DNA of 64,000 nt from Pontixanthobacter sp. CEM42. Its GTDB lineage: Bacteria > Pseudomonadota > Alphaproteobacteria > Sphingomonadales > Sphingomonadaceae. This document shows, in pieces, positions 55,663-64,000 of the stretch (the stretch's first letter is position 1; every line of letters starts with the position of its first letter). Below the pieces are notes generated by a model that ran no database searches, was not told the origin of the DNA, and saw only the letters and a program-made list of their open reading frames with translations. The translations under genes and the position numbers were made by a program. The stretch spans positions 1,652,501 to 1,716,500 of the forward strand of contig NZ_JADQTN010000001.1 of assembly GCF_017812015.1 (NCBI RefSeq), written 5' to 3'.

Positions 55663-57549
55663 CTAAGCAGGCACCGCGATAGTCTTGCCGCTGAAAACCG
55701 CTTGCCAGTTTTGTATCTCTGCAAACACTACTTCATCAGTCGCACGCGCAATGTCGGCGATATGACCATAAGTCATGCTATGCTCAGAAGCATTCAGCAT
55801 TGTATCAATGCGCACCGCAATACCGTCCAGCTTCTCGGCAGTGATCTCGGAAATCTCCGCGAACCGCTCAAAGTCACCAAAATACCGAATACCGGCCAGC
55901 GCACCGCCCAATGTTGGCAGCGCGACGGCGAGAACGGTGAACCACTTTGCCGATTTTATTGACCAGGATGGATCGACCAATCCCCAATGAGCGCCAGCGA
56001 CCAGCGCCAGATAGGCAGAGACAAGGAACACAGCGCCAACGAACAATCGCTCTGACAACCGGTCCAACCCATGATGCACAAGGGCCAGATGTTGAGATTT
56101 TTCTCGATGATATGCACGCTGCGGATCGACATGATGGTCACGGAGTGCCTCGATCGCACTACGCAGATATTTCATGTCTACCTTCGCATTCGGCAATCCA
56201 ACGGCACGGATAGCGTGCCGAGCATACCATTCAGGCCACCAGCTATTGGTGCCTTGCGGCCAATGTCCTGACGGACGTGCAACCCCCATCACAGCCAGAA
56301 CCGGGCTGTGCCGCAAATATTCGGCGGCTCGCCGCGTCTCAAACCAACGGCCATGCAGACGCAGCTTTCTACCGGCCGCCGTGTTTATGATAATCGCGAG
56401 TAGCAACCCCAATTCGATTCCGGCGAATATCCATTTTTGATCAACATCGACGAGCGGCAAATAAAGCGTACCCGCAACAATCGCTGAAGCGCCGAGCAAA
56501 AAGTTGATGACCATCCCTGATCTGTGCCGGTCGGAAAGATGCGCTGAAATTCCGTCGAGCCACGCAAAACGCGTCAATATCTGGTCAGCAATCTTCGCTC
56601 GCAGCGATCCGGTGCCTGCACCAATTGCTTCTATTGCGGCCAGCATTGGTTTGGCATTTCCCTGCGCGATCTGGTCAGGATGTTCATAAGACTGTCGGAC
56701 CGATGCAAATTTCTTACCCAGCGATCGCTGTCCAAACATTGCCTCGATCCGCCGAAAGGCATGGCTCCGAACGGAGCTTTGATCACGCCAATTCTGCGCG
56801 CTAAGCGCGGCCAAGCCAGCATACGGACCGTCGCTGGATGGCGCGGCCAGAGTGACAGCCTGTTCAATCAAGTGCTTCAGATCGGCCTCACCGCTCGCCC
56901 GCTCGCTAACGTCCGCCTTCCCGTTGAGAGCTTCGGGCGAGGATATGACTTGCCAATCTTCCGGCTGCTGCGGATCGATCCACAATACCGGTGATCCCAA
57001 CTTCAACGCCGCCATCGCAGTATGTCCAGTTCCGCCGGCATTGGCGAAAGATTGCCCATCCCACACAGCAATAATCAAATCGGATTGTTCGATTAATATC
57101 CGGCCGGCGAGCGCAGCCCGCCGCCCGGACTCCGCCGCGAACAGGCCCACAGTATTTGGATCACGTGGCCCTTCAATCGCCTTTAGGAACAGATCCGCTA
57201 GACGCTCATCTTCATCTGCAAGCTCGAATATCGTTCCACGATCTGCGAGATCCATAATCGCAGCAACGCGCGCAGCCACCCCTTCGTCCGTGATCGCCTC
57301 GCCCGCGAGTATGGCTCTGGCGTCAATAGGATCAACCGGCGCAGCATTGATTGCCGCATTGAGTTGGCGACCGAAGGGTAATGGGATCGTCAAATCCCAA
57401 CCGCGATCCAATCCCAACTGTGCCGCTTGGTGATCCGTGCCATCGGCCAATAAGGTCAGCAGCCGAGTTGAGCAGTCTCCAACCGACTCTGAACCACCTG
57501 ACACATCTGCAAGCGCGACGTCGATCTGCGCAAATATCTGGTCGAGCAC
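55663..57549 (-). CDS. SLOG-like nucleotide sensor fused to SLATT-like membrane domain (start uncertain)
   Basis: 628 residues from GTG 57549, but the true N-terminus is probably upstream (see findings). The N-terminal half looks like a SLOG/LOG Rossmann domain: SDLIIAVWDGQSFANAGGTGHTAMAALKLGSPVLWID with a GGT motif. The C-terminal half has four membrane helices in two pairs, and GRWFETRRAAEYLRH resembles SLATT/DUF4231 domains. SLOG domains sense or process nucleotides; SLATT domains are predicted pore-forming effectors in conflict systems. Its neighbours are a trypsin-like protease upstream and a channel-like protein 37 bp downstream. Domain calls are by eye. Confidence 0.65.
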   Translation of the reverse strand: MLDQIFAQIDVALADVSGGSESVGDCSTRLLTLLADGTDHQAAQLGLDRGWDLTIPLPFGRQLNAAINAAPVDPIDARAILAGEAITDEGVAARVAAIMDLADRGTIFELADEDERLADLFLKAIEGPRDPNTVGLFAAESGRRAALAGRILIEQSDLIIAVWDGQSFANAGGTGHTAMAALKLGSPVLWIDPQQPEDWQVISSPEALNGKADVSERASGEADLKHLIEQAVTLAAPSSDGPYAGLAALSAQNWRDQSSVRSHAFRRIEAMFGQRSLGKKFASVRQSYEHPDQIAQGNAKPMLAAIEAIGAGTGSLRAKIADQILTRFAWLDGISAHLSDRHRSGMVINFLLGASAIVAGTLYLPLVDVDQKWIFAGIELGLLLAIIINTAAGRKLRLHGRWFETRRAAEYLRHSPVLAVMGVARPSGHWPQGTNSWWPEWYARHAIRAVGLPNAKVDMKYLRSAIEALRDHHVDPQRAYHREKSQHLALVHHGLDRLSERLFVGAVFLVSAYLALVAGAHWGLVDPSWSIKSAKWFTVLAVALPTLGGALAGIRYFGDFERFAEISEITAEKLDGIAVRIDTMLNASEHSMTYGHIADIARATDEVVFAEIQNWQAVFSGKTIAVPA

Positions 57550-57779
57550 CGCATCGAGCCGACTTGCATCCTCGGGATAGGACGGATGTGAGGCCCGGTG
57601 GCCAGTTACCCCGACCGCAAAACATGCGCGAGGGATCGGTGGAGCACCCGCTTCAACTCTTGCACGATCAGTCTGGGTGTGAATTGCGGCTCGCCTCTTG
57701 CTCTAAATTTGGCATTGCCAAGTAAAACGGGCGGCCGCACAACTCAAGCTCAGCACGTTCGATCTTATGGCGCTCGGTG

Positions 57780-59234
57780 TCATAGGGTGGTTTTGGTCCC
57801 GTTCGGTGACCGGCGCGCGAGAGCCTTGGCATCAGCGATCCAGTCGAGATAATAGGCGACATCCACAAAAGTTGTGGGATGGTCTGGTTGGCCACATCCT
57901 ATTGCATGCGACACAATCCCGATCAGCGTTCTGGTGCGAGTATCGACTAGCGGCCCGCCACTATCGCCCCGGCAACTGCCAACTCCGGTGCGAGTGCCCG
58001 CACATAACTCCCCGGCGGCAGCATTGCAGCTCGAGTTTCTCATTTGCCGGACTACACCTTTTTGCAGCCGAGCCATTGCTGGTACTTGATGGGTCCGCCC
58101 AATCGCACCGGGCCGACTGAGGTCTTTGGTAGGCCAACTGAAGCCCCACCCGGTGAGCAGCAACGGGCTGCCCGCCATCGGTCGATATCCTTCCCGCGGC
58201 GGCAGCTTTGCTCGTTCCAGACTGGCTTGCCGCGGCACCCGTTTCAATCGGATGAGAGCGATGTCGTTGCGAAAGGTACGGCTATTATAGGACCGATGCG
58301 TGATGACTGCACCGATCTCTTCCAGCGCAGTTTCCTTGTCGATCCGCTGCGTTCCCACCCGAACTCTCCGACCGGCAAAAAACTTGGTGGCACTAATTGG
58401 ACCGATGCAGTGGGCCGCAGTGAGCAAAAACTCCTCGCCGATATATACGGCTCCGCAGGTATGCTCACGCTCCCAGCGATCAAGCGTTCTGCCGAACCAT
58501 TCGCGTTGCGTTTTTAGTGCTCGCCGGGAGGTTTGGGCTATCGAGCTTGGACCATGTAACAGGAACTGGGCCTGCCACCGCGCCTCGCCGGACTGCGCTG
58601 TTGAACCGCGTATAACCCGGTGGACAGTCCTTACATAATCTCTCTTGAACTGAGCAACCGGTGCCGTGCATGTCTTCGCCCCAGCCGGCCGATCCGGATC
58701 GAATCCGTCATTGCCAATCACATCGTCTGGTTCTTCCACCCAACACTGCTTGTTGAAGTCGGGCAGAAATTCGTTTCGCACATTCTCGATCGATTCCACC
58801 TTAAGCAAAGCAATAATCGCAAGCCACTTTCGATAGTCGCGCGCTCGTAGCTCATCGGTGGCGTATTCGAACTCTGCGTCGCTCAGGCTATCGAACAAGG
58901 CCAGCATATCGTTCGCTGCTTCCCTGTCCGCATAGGCCAGCAGCATTCCGAAGGATCCCCTTTGTCCTTGGTATAGCCGCGCATTTATTCGTTCGAGCAC
59001 GCCGCGACCGTGGTCGGTAAAGTCACGATAAAATACGTCGAAATAGGCCTTCTCGGAAGGGTAGAGTTCGTCCGTTATTTGCGAATAGGCGCCTTCCGAG
59101 GATGACGTAACCCGTTCTTGCGCGTGTACCATCGGGCTGGAAAATGTTGCGAGAGAGCCAACAAAACAAAGGCCCAGGATCGCTCTGATCCCGGGCCTCT
59201 TGTTTGGTGTATGATGTGTCCCTGCCGCCATCAA
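57780..59234 (-). CDS. Secreted trypsin-like serine protease with a novel N-terminal region
   Basis: 484 residues. The N-terminus (KRPGIRAILGLCFVGSLATFSSPMVHAQ) is a signal peptide. About 200 residues of unrecognised, helix-rich sequence follow, then an S1 domain with catalytic His (LLTAAHC), Asp (NDIALIRL) and Ser (CRGDSGGPL). The unusual leader domain may control activity or bind a partner. The coding DNA for the signal peptide contains a terminator-like hairpin. Follows the small acidic lipoprotein gene by 46 bp. Confidence 0.85.
   Translation of the reverse strand: MMAAGTHHTPNKRPGIRAILGLCFVGSLATFSSPMVHAQERVTSSSEGAYSQITDELYPSEKAYFDVFYRDFTDHGRGVLERINARLYQGQRGSFGMLLAYADREAANDMLALFDSLSDAEFEYATDELRARDYRKWLAIIALLKVESIENVRNEFLPDFNKQCWVEEPDDVIGNDGFDPDRPAGAKTCTAPVAQFKRDYVRTVHRVIRGSTAQSGEARWQAQFLLHGPSSIAQTSRRALKTQREWFGRTLDRWEREHTCGAVYIGEEFLLTAAHCIGPISATKFFAGRRVRVGTQRIDKETALEEIGAVITHRSYNSRTFRNDIALIRLKRVPRQASLERAKLPPREGYRPMAGSPLLLTGWGFSWPTKDLSRPGAIGRTHQVPAMARLQKGVVRQMRNSSCNAAAGELCAGTRTGVGSCRGDSGGPLVDTRTRTLIGIVSHAIGCGQPDHPTTFVDVAYYLDWIADAKALARRSPNGTKTTL
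59161..59198 (-). terminator. Terminator-like hairpin inside the protease signal-peptide codons
   Basis: Bases 59170-59181 pair with 59187-59198 (12 bp, one mismatch, 5-base loop). On the minus strand the stem runs into TTTGTTTTGT. It may end part of the transcript of the small lipoprotein gene just upstream, giving more lipoprotein than protease. The overlap with coding sequence could instead be chance. Confidence 0.5.
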
Positions 59235-59280
59235 TCAGTCACAACCCAGTGATAATCGAAACGCGGGCAGGCAATCACTA

Positions 59281-59520
59281 TTATTCGCCGATCGGATTAC
59301 CGTGACCGGTTCCGTCTTCGCCGCCTTCGGCTTCCGGATCGGCGCCGTCTTCAGTCGCTCCACCTTCGTCAGTAGCAGGCTCTTCAGACGTCATTGCCTC
59401 TTCCGCCGGAGCTTCAGTAGCCGCTTCCTCAGCAGGTGCTTCCTCTTCAGCGGCCTGTGAACATGCGCCAAGGCCCAAGGCGATGCTGAGCGCAGCGCCG
59501 GTAATAACAAATTTCCTCAT
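59281..59520 (-). CDS. Small acidic lipoprotein (79 aa)
   Basis: 79 residues with a clear lipoprotein signal (KFVITGAALSIALGLGAC) and lipobox LGAC. The mature part is almost wholly Ala, Glu, Pro, Thr, Gly and Asp, probably disordered and strongly negative, ending in GHGNPIGE. It lies 20 bp after the TIR-TPR gene. No known family recognised; low-complexity acidic lipoproteins of this kind occur widely in sphingomonads. Confidence 0.7.
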   Translation of the reverse strand: MRKFVITGAALSIALGLGACSQAAEEEAPAEEAATEAPAEEAMTSEEPATDEGGATEDGADPEAEGGEDGTGHGNPIGE

Positions 59521-59540
59521 AAATCCCCCATCAATTGGTC

Positions 59541-61484
59541 TCAGTCGAATCCGAGACGTTTTTGTAATGCCTTAAATTCAGATGTTTGTCGAACAGGGTC
59601 GAGATTCTGATCTGACCGTGAGGTAACAAGTCCAGAGTCACCAATCGCATAAGCCCGTTCGAGCGTATCCAACGCATCTTGCGAGCGCCCCCATTGCGCG
59701 AAGATCTGAGCCTGCTGGTAAAGGCTGTTGTCGCCAAATTGCTGCACAAGATTGTCGAACATGTCTTGGGCCAAATCCGCATTGCCTTCCTGCGCCTCCA
59801 ATATTGCCAGGCCGGTCAGCTTGGACAGGATGTTCGGCTCGGCATCATAGAATGCGCGCGCCTCGTCAATTCGACCATCAAACCGTGCGATATCGCCCAA
59901 AATCCGGTTTACAATGCTGGTTTCAGCGCTGAGTGCCAAAGCGCGCCGTGCAGCAGTGCTTGCCCGATCATAATCTCTTGCAGCAAATTCCAGGACAGCC
60001 TCGGCCCGGAACACCGGTGCATTAAGCGGGTCAAGCCGCTCGGCCCGTGCAATCGCACTACGCCCCTTTTCAAATGCCCCGATGAATGATGCGAAGAGCG
60101 TGTACCCCCTCAAAATCCAGGCATTGCCATAGCCGAGTTCAAAGCTCTGATCGTAGGGGCTGAGCGCACCTGCGATATCAAGTTCGCCATTCGCAAGAAC
60201 ATAACCAAGAGCAGCATATCCCTCAGCCAGTTCGGGCGCCAAATCGATAGCTGTCCGGGCGGCTTCCATTGAACGGTCGTAATACCCTCTCAATTCGCTG
60301 CCAGTCGCATGGCGATTGCCAATCGAGGTCAGGACACGCGACCTTGCAGCATGTGCAGCCGCATAGCTGCGATCAATCGCAACCGCTTCATCCAATGCTG
60401 CCAAGGCTTCCCGGTCGGTTTCTTCTCTTGCATCGCTACGCGCGTAGAGATCGACGCCGAGCAGATAGGCATCGAGTGCATCGGGGTTTTCCGTTCCACC
60501 TACCCGGATTGTCCCTGCACTGTCGGTTTCAGAGAAATTCGCGACCAGCGAGTCCACAACCGTTGTCGCAATCTCAGATTGGACAGCCAGCACATCGTCA
60601 AGCTCTCGCTCAAACACGTCCGACCAGACATCAAGGTCGGTTTTCCCATCGATCAGCCTGACAGCGACGCGCAATTGATCACCTGCGCGGCGAACGCTTC
60701 CTTCCAGAACATGTGCAACATCCAATGCGCTGGCGATTGCACTCGCAGTTTCGCTTCCGTCGCTAAATTTATCAGATGATGTTTGCGCAGCCACTGAAAG
60801 CTGGCGGTTTAGGCTCAGAATACTGCGTAACTCCTCGGCCAAACCTGCTGAGAAATAATCTTGGTCCGGATTGTTGCTGAGGTTTTCGAAAGTCATCACG
60901 GCAATGCTATTTGGCCGACCAGAGCCAACGAACATTCCGCTCTGCCATGCCGCGAAACCTCCGCCTGCTGCGAGCAATCCAGCGCCGCCCGCAATCATCA
61001 GGCTGCGGCGCGAAATGCCTTTTTCCCCGTCAGATACAGACGAAAACGTCAAACGCGTGCCGGCTTTCGCTTCTGCTTCGCTGAGCGCGCCCAACACTTC
61101 GCCAAACGCCGGGCGGTCTGGAACAGGTCCGCCGCCGGACAGGTCAACATATTGGATCTGCCGGAAACCCAGTGGTGGGCTGGTGCCATCTAGCGACACC
61201 GAAAGCAGACGCCCGCGATCACGTCCACTCGTGGCCTCATCTCTAACCCAATGCGAATTGATGGAAATGGCGGTCCAGATGACGAGTACGGTATCGGCGG
61301 TCTCTAACGCCTTCTCGGTCACGTGCGAGAACCGGTCGCCGCCTTTCAGCAGCCCGTCCCACCAGACCGAATAACCGTTTTGCTCCAGAGCCTCGATAAT
61401 CGGCAGGACAGCGTCCCGATCATCCCGAGAATAACTCAGGAAGATCGATCGCTTCTCTCCGCCGGCAGATATCGCTTCACTCAA
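59541..61484 (-). CDS. TIR domain-TolB-like-TPR membrane protein
   Basis: 647 residues. The N-terminal TIR domain (SIFLSYSRDDRDAVLPIIEALEQNGYSVWWD ... SINSHWVRDEA, with a Glu suited to the NADase site) spans about residues 10-135. A membrane helix follows (about 160-180, SLMIAGGAGLLAAGGGFAAW), then a TolB/FlgO-like domain (IAVMTFENLSNNPDQDYFSAGLAEELRSIL) and tetratricopeptide repeats to the C-terminus. The same architecture without known function is frequent in alphaproteobacteria. TIR domains act as scaffolds or NAD-cleaving effectors. First gene of the five-gene run. Confidence 0.82.
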   Translation of the reverse strand: MSEAISAGGEKRSIFLSYSRDDRDAVLPIIEALEQNGYSVWWDGLLKGGDRFSHVTEKALETADTVLVIWTAISINSHWVRDEATSGRDRGRLLSVSLDGTSPPLGFRQIQYVDLSGGGPVPDRPAFGEVLGALSEAEAKAGTRLTFSSVSDGEKGISRRSLMIAGGAGLLAAGGGFAAWQSGMFVGSGRPNSIAVMTFENLSNNPDQDYFSAGLAEELRSILSLNRQLSVAAQTSSDKFSDGSETASAIASALDVAHVLEGSVRRAGDQLRVAVRLIDGKTDLDVWSDVFERELDDVLAVQSEIATTVVDSLVANFSETDSAGTIRVGGTENPDALDAYLLGVDLYARSDAREETDREALAALDEAVAIDRSYAAAHAARSRVLTSIGNRHATGSELRGYYDRSMEAARTAIDLAPELAEGYAALGYVLANGELDIAGALSPYDQSFELGYGNAWILRGYTLFASFIGAFEKGRSAIARAERLDPLNAPVFRAEAVLEFAARDYDRASTAARRALALSAETSIVNRILGDIARFDGRIDEARAFYDAEPNILSKLTGLAILEAQEGNADLAQDMFDNLVQQFGDNSLYQQAQIFAQWGRSQDALDTLERAYAIGDSGLVTSRSDQNLDPVRQTSEFKALQKRLGFD

Positions 61485-61582
61485 GACCCGTCCCCTGGGC
61501 GCTCGTTACACTGTAGAAGCTTGTTCACGATTGGCGCGAGTGTGGCAAGGCCGTTCCGCTCCATCTAATGAATGCGTCTGGT

Positions 61583-62158
61583 CTAGCCGCTGTAGGTAAC
61601 GACCAGATAGCAACTCGCCGCTACATCAGCGCCATTGATGATCGAATGGGTGCAGTCCGCCTGATAGTGCGCGGAGTCACCTTCGCTTAGCTCGGCAAGC
61701 TGGCTATCGCTCTGGACGGTGACACTGCCCGACGCGACAGTTAGCAGTTCGCGCGTTCCGCGGTGATGCGCTTCGCTGTCCAGCCGTGCGCCGGGTTCAA
61801 GAATGAGTTCGTAGAACTCGATATCCTTCTCCATCCGCAATGGTGAAAGCGTGCGGATACGGCAGCCCTGCTGTGCCGGAAAAAGCGTTTTGGGATCATT
61901 CGCCCGTACAACATCAACCGAGGCCGCATTCCAGCTCGAACCGAGCAGCTCGCCAATCGAGGTACCGAAACCTTCCGCGATCTTGAACGATACGGCGAGC
62001 GTCGGATTGGCGCTACCACGTTCGATTTGCGACAGCATTGAGCGGCTGACACCCGACGCTACCGCAAGCTGCTCAAGCGTCATTTTGCGCTGCTTACGCA
62101 ATGCCGCAACGCGCTCGGCGAGGTTGCGATTGGCTGGATGGGTGCGCGCGTCCGTCAT
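61583..62158 (-). CDS. XRE-family regulator with C-terminal cupin domain
   Basis: 191 residues. The N-terminal helix-turn-helix (RVAALRKQRKMTLEQLAVASGVSRSMLSQIERGSANPTLAVSFKIAEGFG) is followed by a cupin (ILEPGARLDSEAHHRGTRELLTVASGSVTV) that senses a small ligand. Proteins of this build often control amino-acid catabolism. It diverges from tdh across a 72-bp gap with a short palindrome, which supports it as the tdh-kbl regulator. Confidence 0.85.
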   Translation of the reverse strand: MTDARTHPANRNLAERVAALRKQRKMTLEQLAVASGVSRSMLSQIERGSANPTLAVSFKIAEGFGTSIGELLGSSWNAASVDVVRANDPKTLFPAQQGCRIRTLSPLRMEKDIEFYELILEPGARLDSEAHHRGTRELLTVASGSVTVQSDSQLAELSEGDSAHYQADCTHSIINGADVAASCYLVVTYSG

Positions 62159-62182
62159 AAGAGAATTGATCTTGTATTATGG

Positions 62183-62197
62183 AATATCTGATATATT
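62183..62197. promoter_or_regulatory. Candidate operator over the tdh promoter
   Basis: AATATCTGATATATT contains the perfect palindrome ATATC-T-GATAT (62184-62194). TTGATC (62166-62171), 17 bp and TGATAT (62189-62194) form a plausible tdh promoter, so the palindrome overlaps the -10 and would allow repression by the divergent XRE-cupin protein. Confidence 0.45.
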
Positions 62198-62230
62198 AGA
62201 GAGCCTCTCCTAAAACGGAAGGAACTCTGT

Positions 62231-63259
62231 GTGAAGGCCTTGGTTAAAGCGAAATCCGAACCCGGTTTATGGCTTCAAGATGTGCCAATGCCGGAAGTCG
62301 GTATTAACGATGCGCTCATCAAGATTAAGCGCACTGCGATTTGCGGCACCGACATGCACATCTGGAAGTGGGACGAATGGGCGCAGGAAACCATTCCTGT
62401 ACCGATGGTCGTGGGGCACGAATTCGTCGGTGAGATTGTCGAAGTTGGCGCAAATGTCAGTGACTATACGCCGGGCCAGATTGTCTCGGGCGAAGGTCAT
62501 GTCGTTTGCGGCAATTGCCGCAATTGCATGGCCGGTCGCCGTCACATGTGCGCCAATGCCAAGGGTATCGGGGTCAATCGCCAGGGTGCCTTCGCCGAAT
62601 ATCTGGCAATCCCGGCTGCCAATCTGTGGCTGCATAATCCCGATATTGATCTGGATGTCGCATCATTGTTCGATCCCTTCGGTAACGCAGTGCATACCGC
62701 GCTGCAATTCGACGTTCTGGGCGAGGATGTCCTGATCGTTGGCGCTGGACCAATCGGCATCATGGCCGCTGCGGTGTGTCGCCACGCGGGTGCGCGCCAC
62801 ATCGTTGTCACAGACCTCAACGATGGCCGGTTGGAACGCGCCAAAGCGATGGGCGCAACACGTACAGTCAACGTCACTAAAGAAGATCTGAAAGCAGTTC
62901 AGGCCGACCTAGGCATGACTGAAGGTTTTGATGTCGGTCTGGAGATGTCAGGCTCTGAGAAGGGCTTTGCGCAGATGGTCGACAATATGTGCCATGGCGG
63001 CAAGATCGCAATCCTCGGTCTTCCTTCAAGCGAGGTTTCAATCGACTGGCATAAGGTCATCTTCAACATGCTGACGTTGAAGGGCGTCTATGGCCGCGAG
63101 ATTTTTGAGACGTGGTACAAGATGTCGGTCTTTATCGAGAGCGGTCTGGACCTTTCCGGTGTAATCACGCACCGCCTACCGGTTGATCGCTTTGAAGATG
63201 GTTTCGCCGCGATGCTGGATGGATCGGCCTGCAAAGTCGTTCTGAACTGGGAAGAATAA
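62231..63259 (+). CDS. tdh: L-threonine 3-dehydrogenase
   Basis: 342 residues, starting at GTG behind GGAAGGA. Catalytic zinc ligands CGTDMHIW and GHEFVGE, structural zinc cysteines in [19 protein letters not shown] and the Rossmann [10 protein letters not shown] are all present. It oxidises L-threonine to 2-amino-3-ketobutyrate with NAD. Immediately followed by kbl, which uses the product, 1 bp after the stop. Confidence 0.95.
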   Translation: MKALVKAKSEPGLWLQDVPMPEVGINDALIKIKRTAICGTDMHIWKWDEWAQETIPVPMVVGHEFVGEIVEVGANVSDYTPGQIVSGEGHVVCGNCRNCMAGRRHMCANAKGIGVNRQGAFAEYLAIPAANLWLHNPDIDLDVASLFDPFGNAVHTALQFDVLGEDVLIVGAGPIGIMAAAVCRHAGARHIVVTDLNDGRLERAKAMGATRTVNVTKEDLKAVQADLGMTEGFDVGLEMSGSEKGFAQMVDNMCHGGKIAILGLPSSEVSIDWHKVIFNMLTLKGVYGREIFETWYKMSVFIESGLDLSGVITHRLPVDRFEDGFAAMLDGSACKVVLNWEE

Positions 63260-63260
63260 T

Positions 63261-64000
63261 ATGTACGGGCAATTTCAAGATCACCTCGCTGCACAGCTCG
63301 CCGAGATTGACGAGCAAGGACTGACGAAGATGGAGCGCGAGATTACCTCCCGCCAAGGACCGCATGTTGGCCTAGGCGCGGATAACGTGATCAATCTGTG
63401 TGCGAATGATTACCTTGGACTTGCCGGCGATCAACGCCTCGCGGACGCGGCTGCCGAAGGACTTAAAACGCATGGCTATGGCATGGCGTCGGTTCGCTTC
63501 ATTTGCGGTACGCAGGACATTCACAAGCAGTTGGAAGAACGCATCTCCAGCTTCCTCGGGTTCGAGAATACGATCCTTTATCCCTCTTGCTTCGATGCCA
63601 ATGGCGGCTTGTTCGAAACGCTGCTGACTGACGAGGACGCGGTGATCTCTGACGAGCTCAACCATGCCAGCATCATCGACGGAATTCGCCTCTCGAAAGC
63701 CAAGCGCTTTCGGTACAAGAATAATGACATGGCTGATCTCGAGGCCAAGTTGAAAGAAGCCGACGCGGCTGGTGCTCGCTTCAAACTGATTACCACTGAC
63801 GGCGTGTTCTCTATGGACGGCTTTGTCGCACGGCTTGATGAAGTCTGCGATCTCGCGGACAAATATGGCGCATTGGTGCATTTCGATGATTGCCATGCAA
63901 CCGGTTTCCTAGGCGACACTGGACGCGGAACGCATGAATATCGGGGCTGTATGGACCGGGTGGACATCACCACCGGAACGCTCGGCAAAGCGCTAGGCGG
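63261..64000 (+). CDS. kbl: 2-amino-3-ketobutyrate CoA ligase (glycine C-acetyltransferase), 3' partial
   Basis: About 246 residues are visible before the window ends. [40 protein letters not shown] (PLP-binding Asp/His) and the final GTLGKALGG with the PLP lysine identify the alpha-oxoamine synthase family. It splits 2-amino-3-ketobutyrate with CoA into glycine and acetyl-CoA. The pairing with tdh settles the choice over other members such as BioF. Confidence 0.93.
   Translation, partial: MYGQFQDHLAAQLAEIDEQGLTKMEREITSRQGPHVGLGADNVINLCANDYLGLAGDQRLADAAAEGLKTHGYGMASVRFICGTQDIHKQLEERISSFLGFENTILYPSCFDANGGLFETLLTDEDAVISDELNHASIIDGIRLSKAKRFRYKNNDMADLEAKLKEADAAGARFKLITTDGVFSMDGFVARLDEVCDLADKYGALVHFDDCHATGFLGDTGRGTHEYRGCMDRVDITTGTLGKALG

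Noticed and set aside
1-64000. tRNA/rRNA genes, CRISPR arrays, insertion sequences or prophage
   Set aside because: None seen: no TPsiC-like motifs with paired arms, no regular direct repeats, and no transposase, integrase or phage structural proteins.

Overview
The window looks like a chromosomal segment of an alphaproteobacterium of the Sphingomonadales, most likely Erythrobacteraceae. This is an inference. It rests on two large TonB-dependent receptors, a secreted S9 peptidase, the imuA-imuB-dnaE2 SOS cassette with an alphaproteobacterial GAAC-N7-GAAC LexA box, the hemC-hemD-(COG4223-like) block facing tsaD-gpsA, and secreted PQQ dehydrogenases. No rRNA, tRNA, CRISPR array, transposase or prophage gene was seen.

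Bases 1-7737 are the most unusual part: a tightly packed RiPP operon that I read as a lasso-peptide cluster, cut at its 5' end by the window. In order it encodes an ABC exporter (partial), a sulfotransferase, an Asp/Asn beta-hydroxylase-type oxygenase, an HPr-kinase-like peptide kinase, a second sulfotransferase, a PqqD-like leader-recognition protein (B1), a 43-residue precursor at 4942-5073, a hairpin terminator/attenuator, an asparagine-synthetase-like lasso cyclase and a GT8-like glycosyltransferase. The precursor ends in Ser, the residue phosphorylated by lasso kinases. Its core resembles paeninodin, but the only acidic acceptor sits one residue late. No B2 leader peptidase is visible; it may lie upstream of the window.

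Bases 7742-31732 are mostly core metabolism. They hold a very large permease/FG-GAP/ASPIC fusion on the minus strand, a UbiH-type monooxygenase, hemC-hemD, tsaD-gpsA, a polysaccharide flippase, a VWA lipoprotein, an OmpA-like protein with two small membrane proteins, and acetyl-CoA synthetase. A CitE-like lyase broken by one frameshift follows, then gcdH, a maleylacetoacetate isomerase and an FAH-family hydrolase. A dicarboxylate/amino-acid symporter, a secreted alpha/beta hydrolase and a DUF547 protein close the block.

Bases 31955-43229 hold an S9 peptidase plus TonB receptor pair (minus strand) and the SOS mutasome imuA-imuB-dnaE2 (plus strand).

Bases 43223-55084 look like one TetR-controlled oxidation regulon. 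It consists of a four-gene operon (epoxide-hydrolase-like enzyme, membrane PQQ dehydrogenase, SDR, VOC lipoprotein), a divergent TonB receptor, and a second operon (polyvinyl-alcohol-dehydrogenase-like cytochrome, second VOC lipoprotein, TetR). Three copies of one 20-bp motif sit at the promoters of these units.

Bases 55185-61484 are a minus-strand run of a TIR-TolB-TPR protein, an acidic lipoprotein, a trypsin-like protease, a SLOG/SLATT-like membrane protein and a potassium-channel-like protein. This is a plausible uncharacterised sensing or conflict module. The window ends with an XRE-cupin regulator diverging from the threonine-degradation genes tdh and kbl (kbl cut by the window end).
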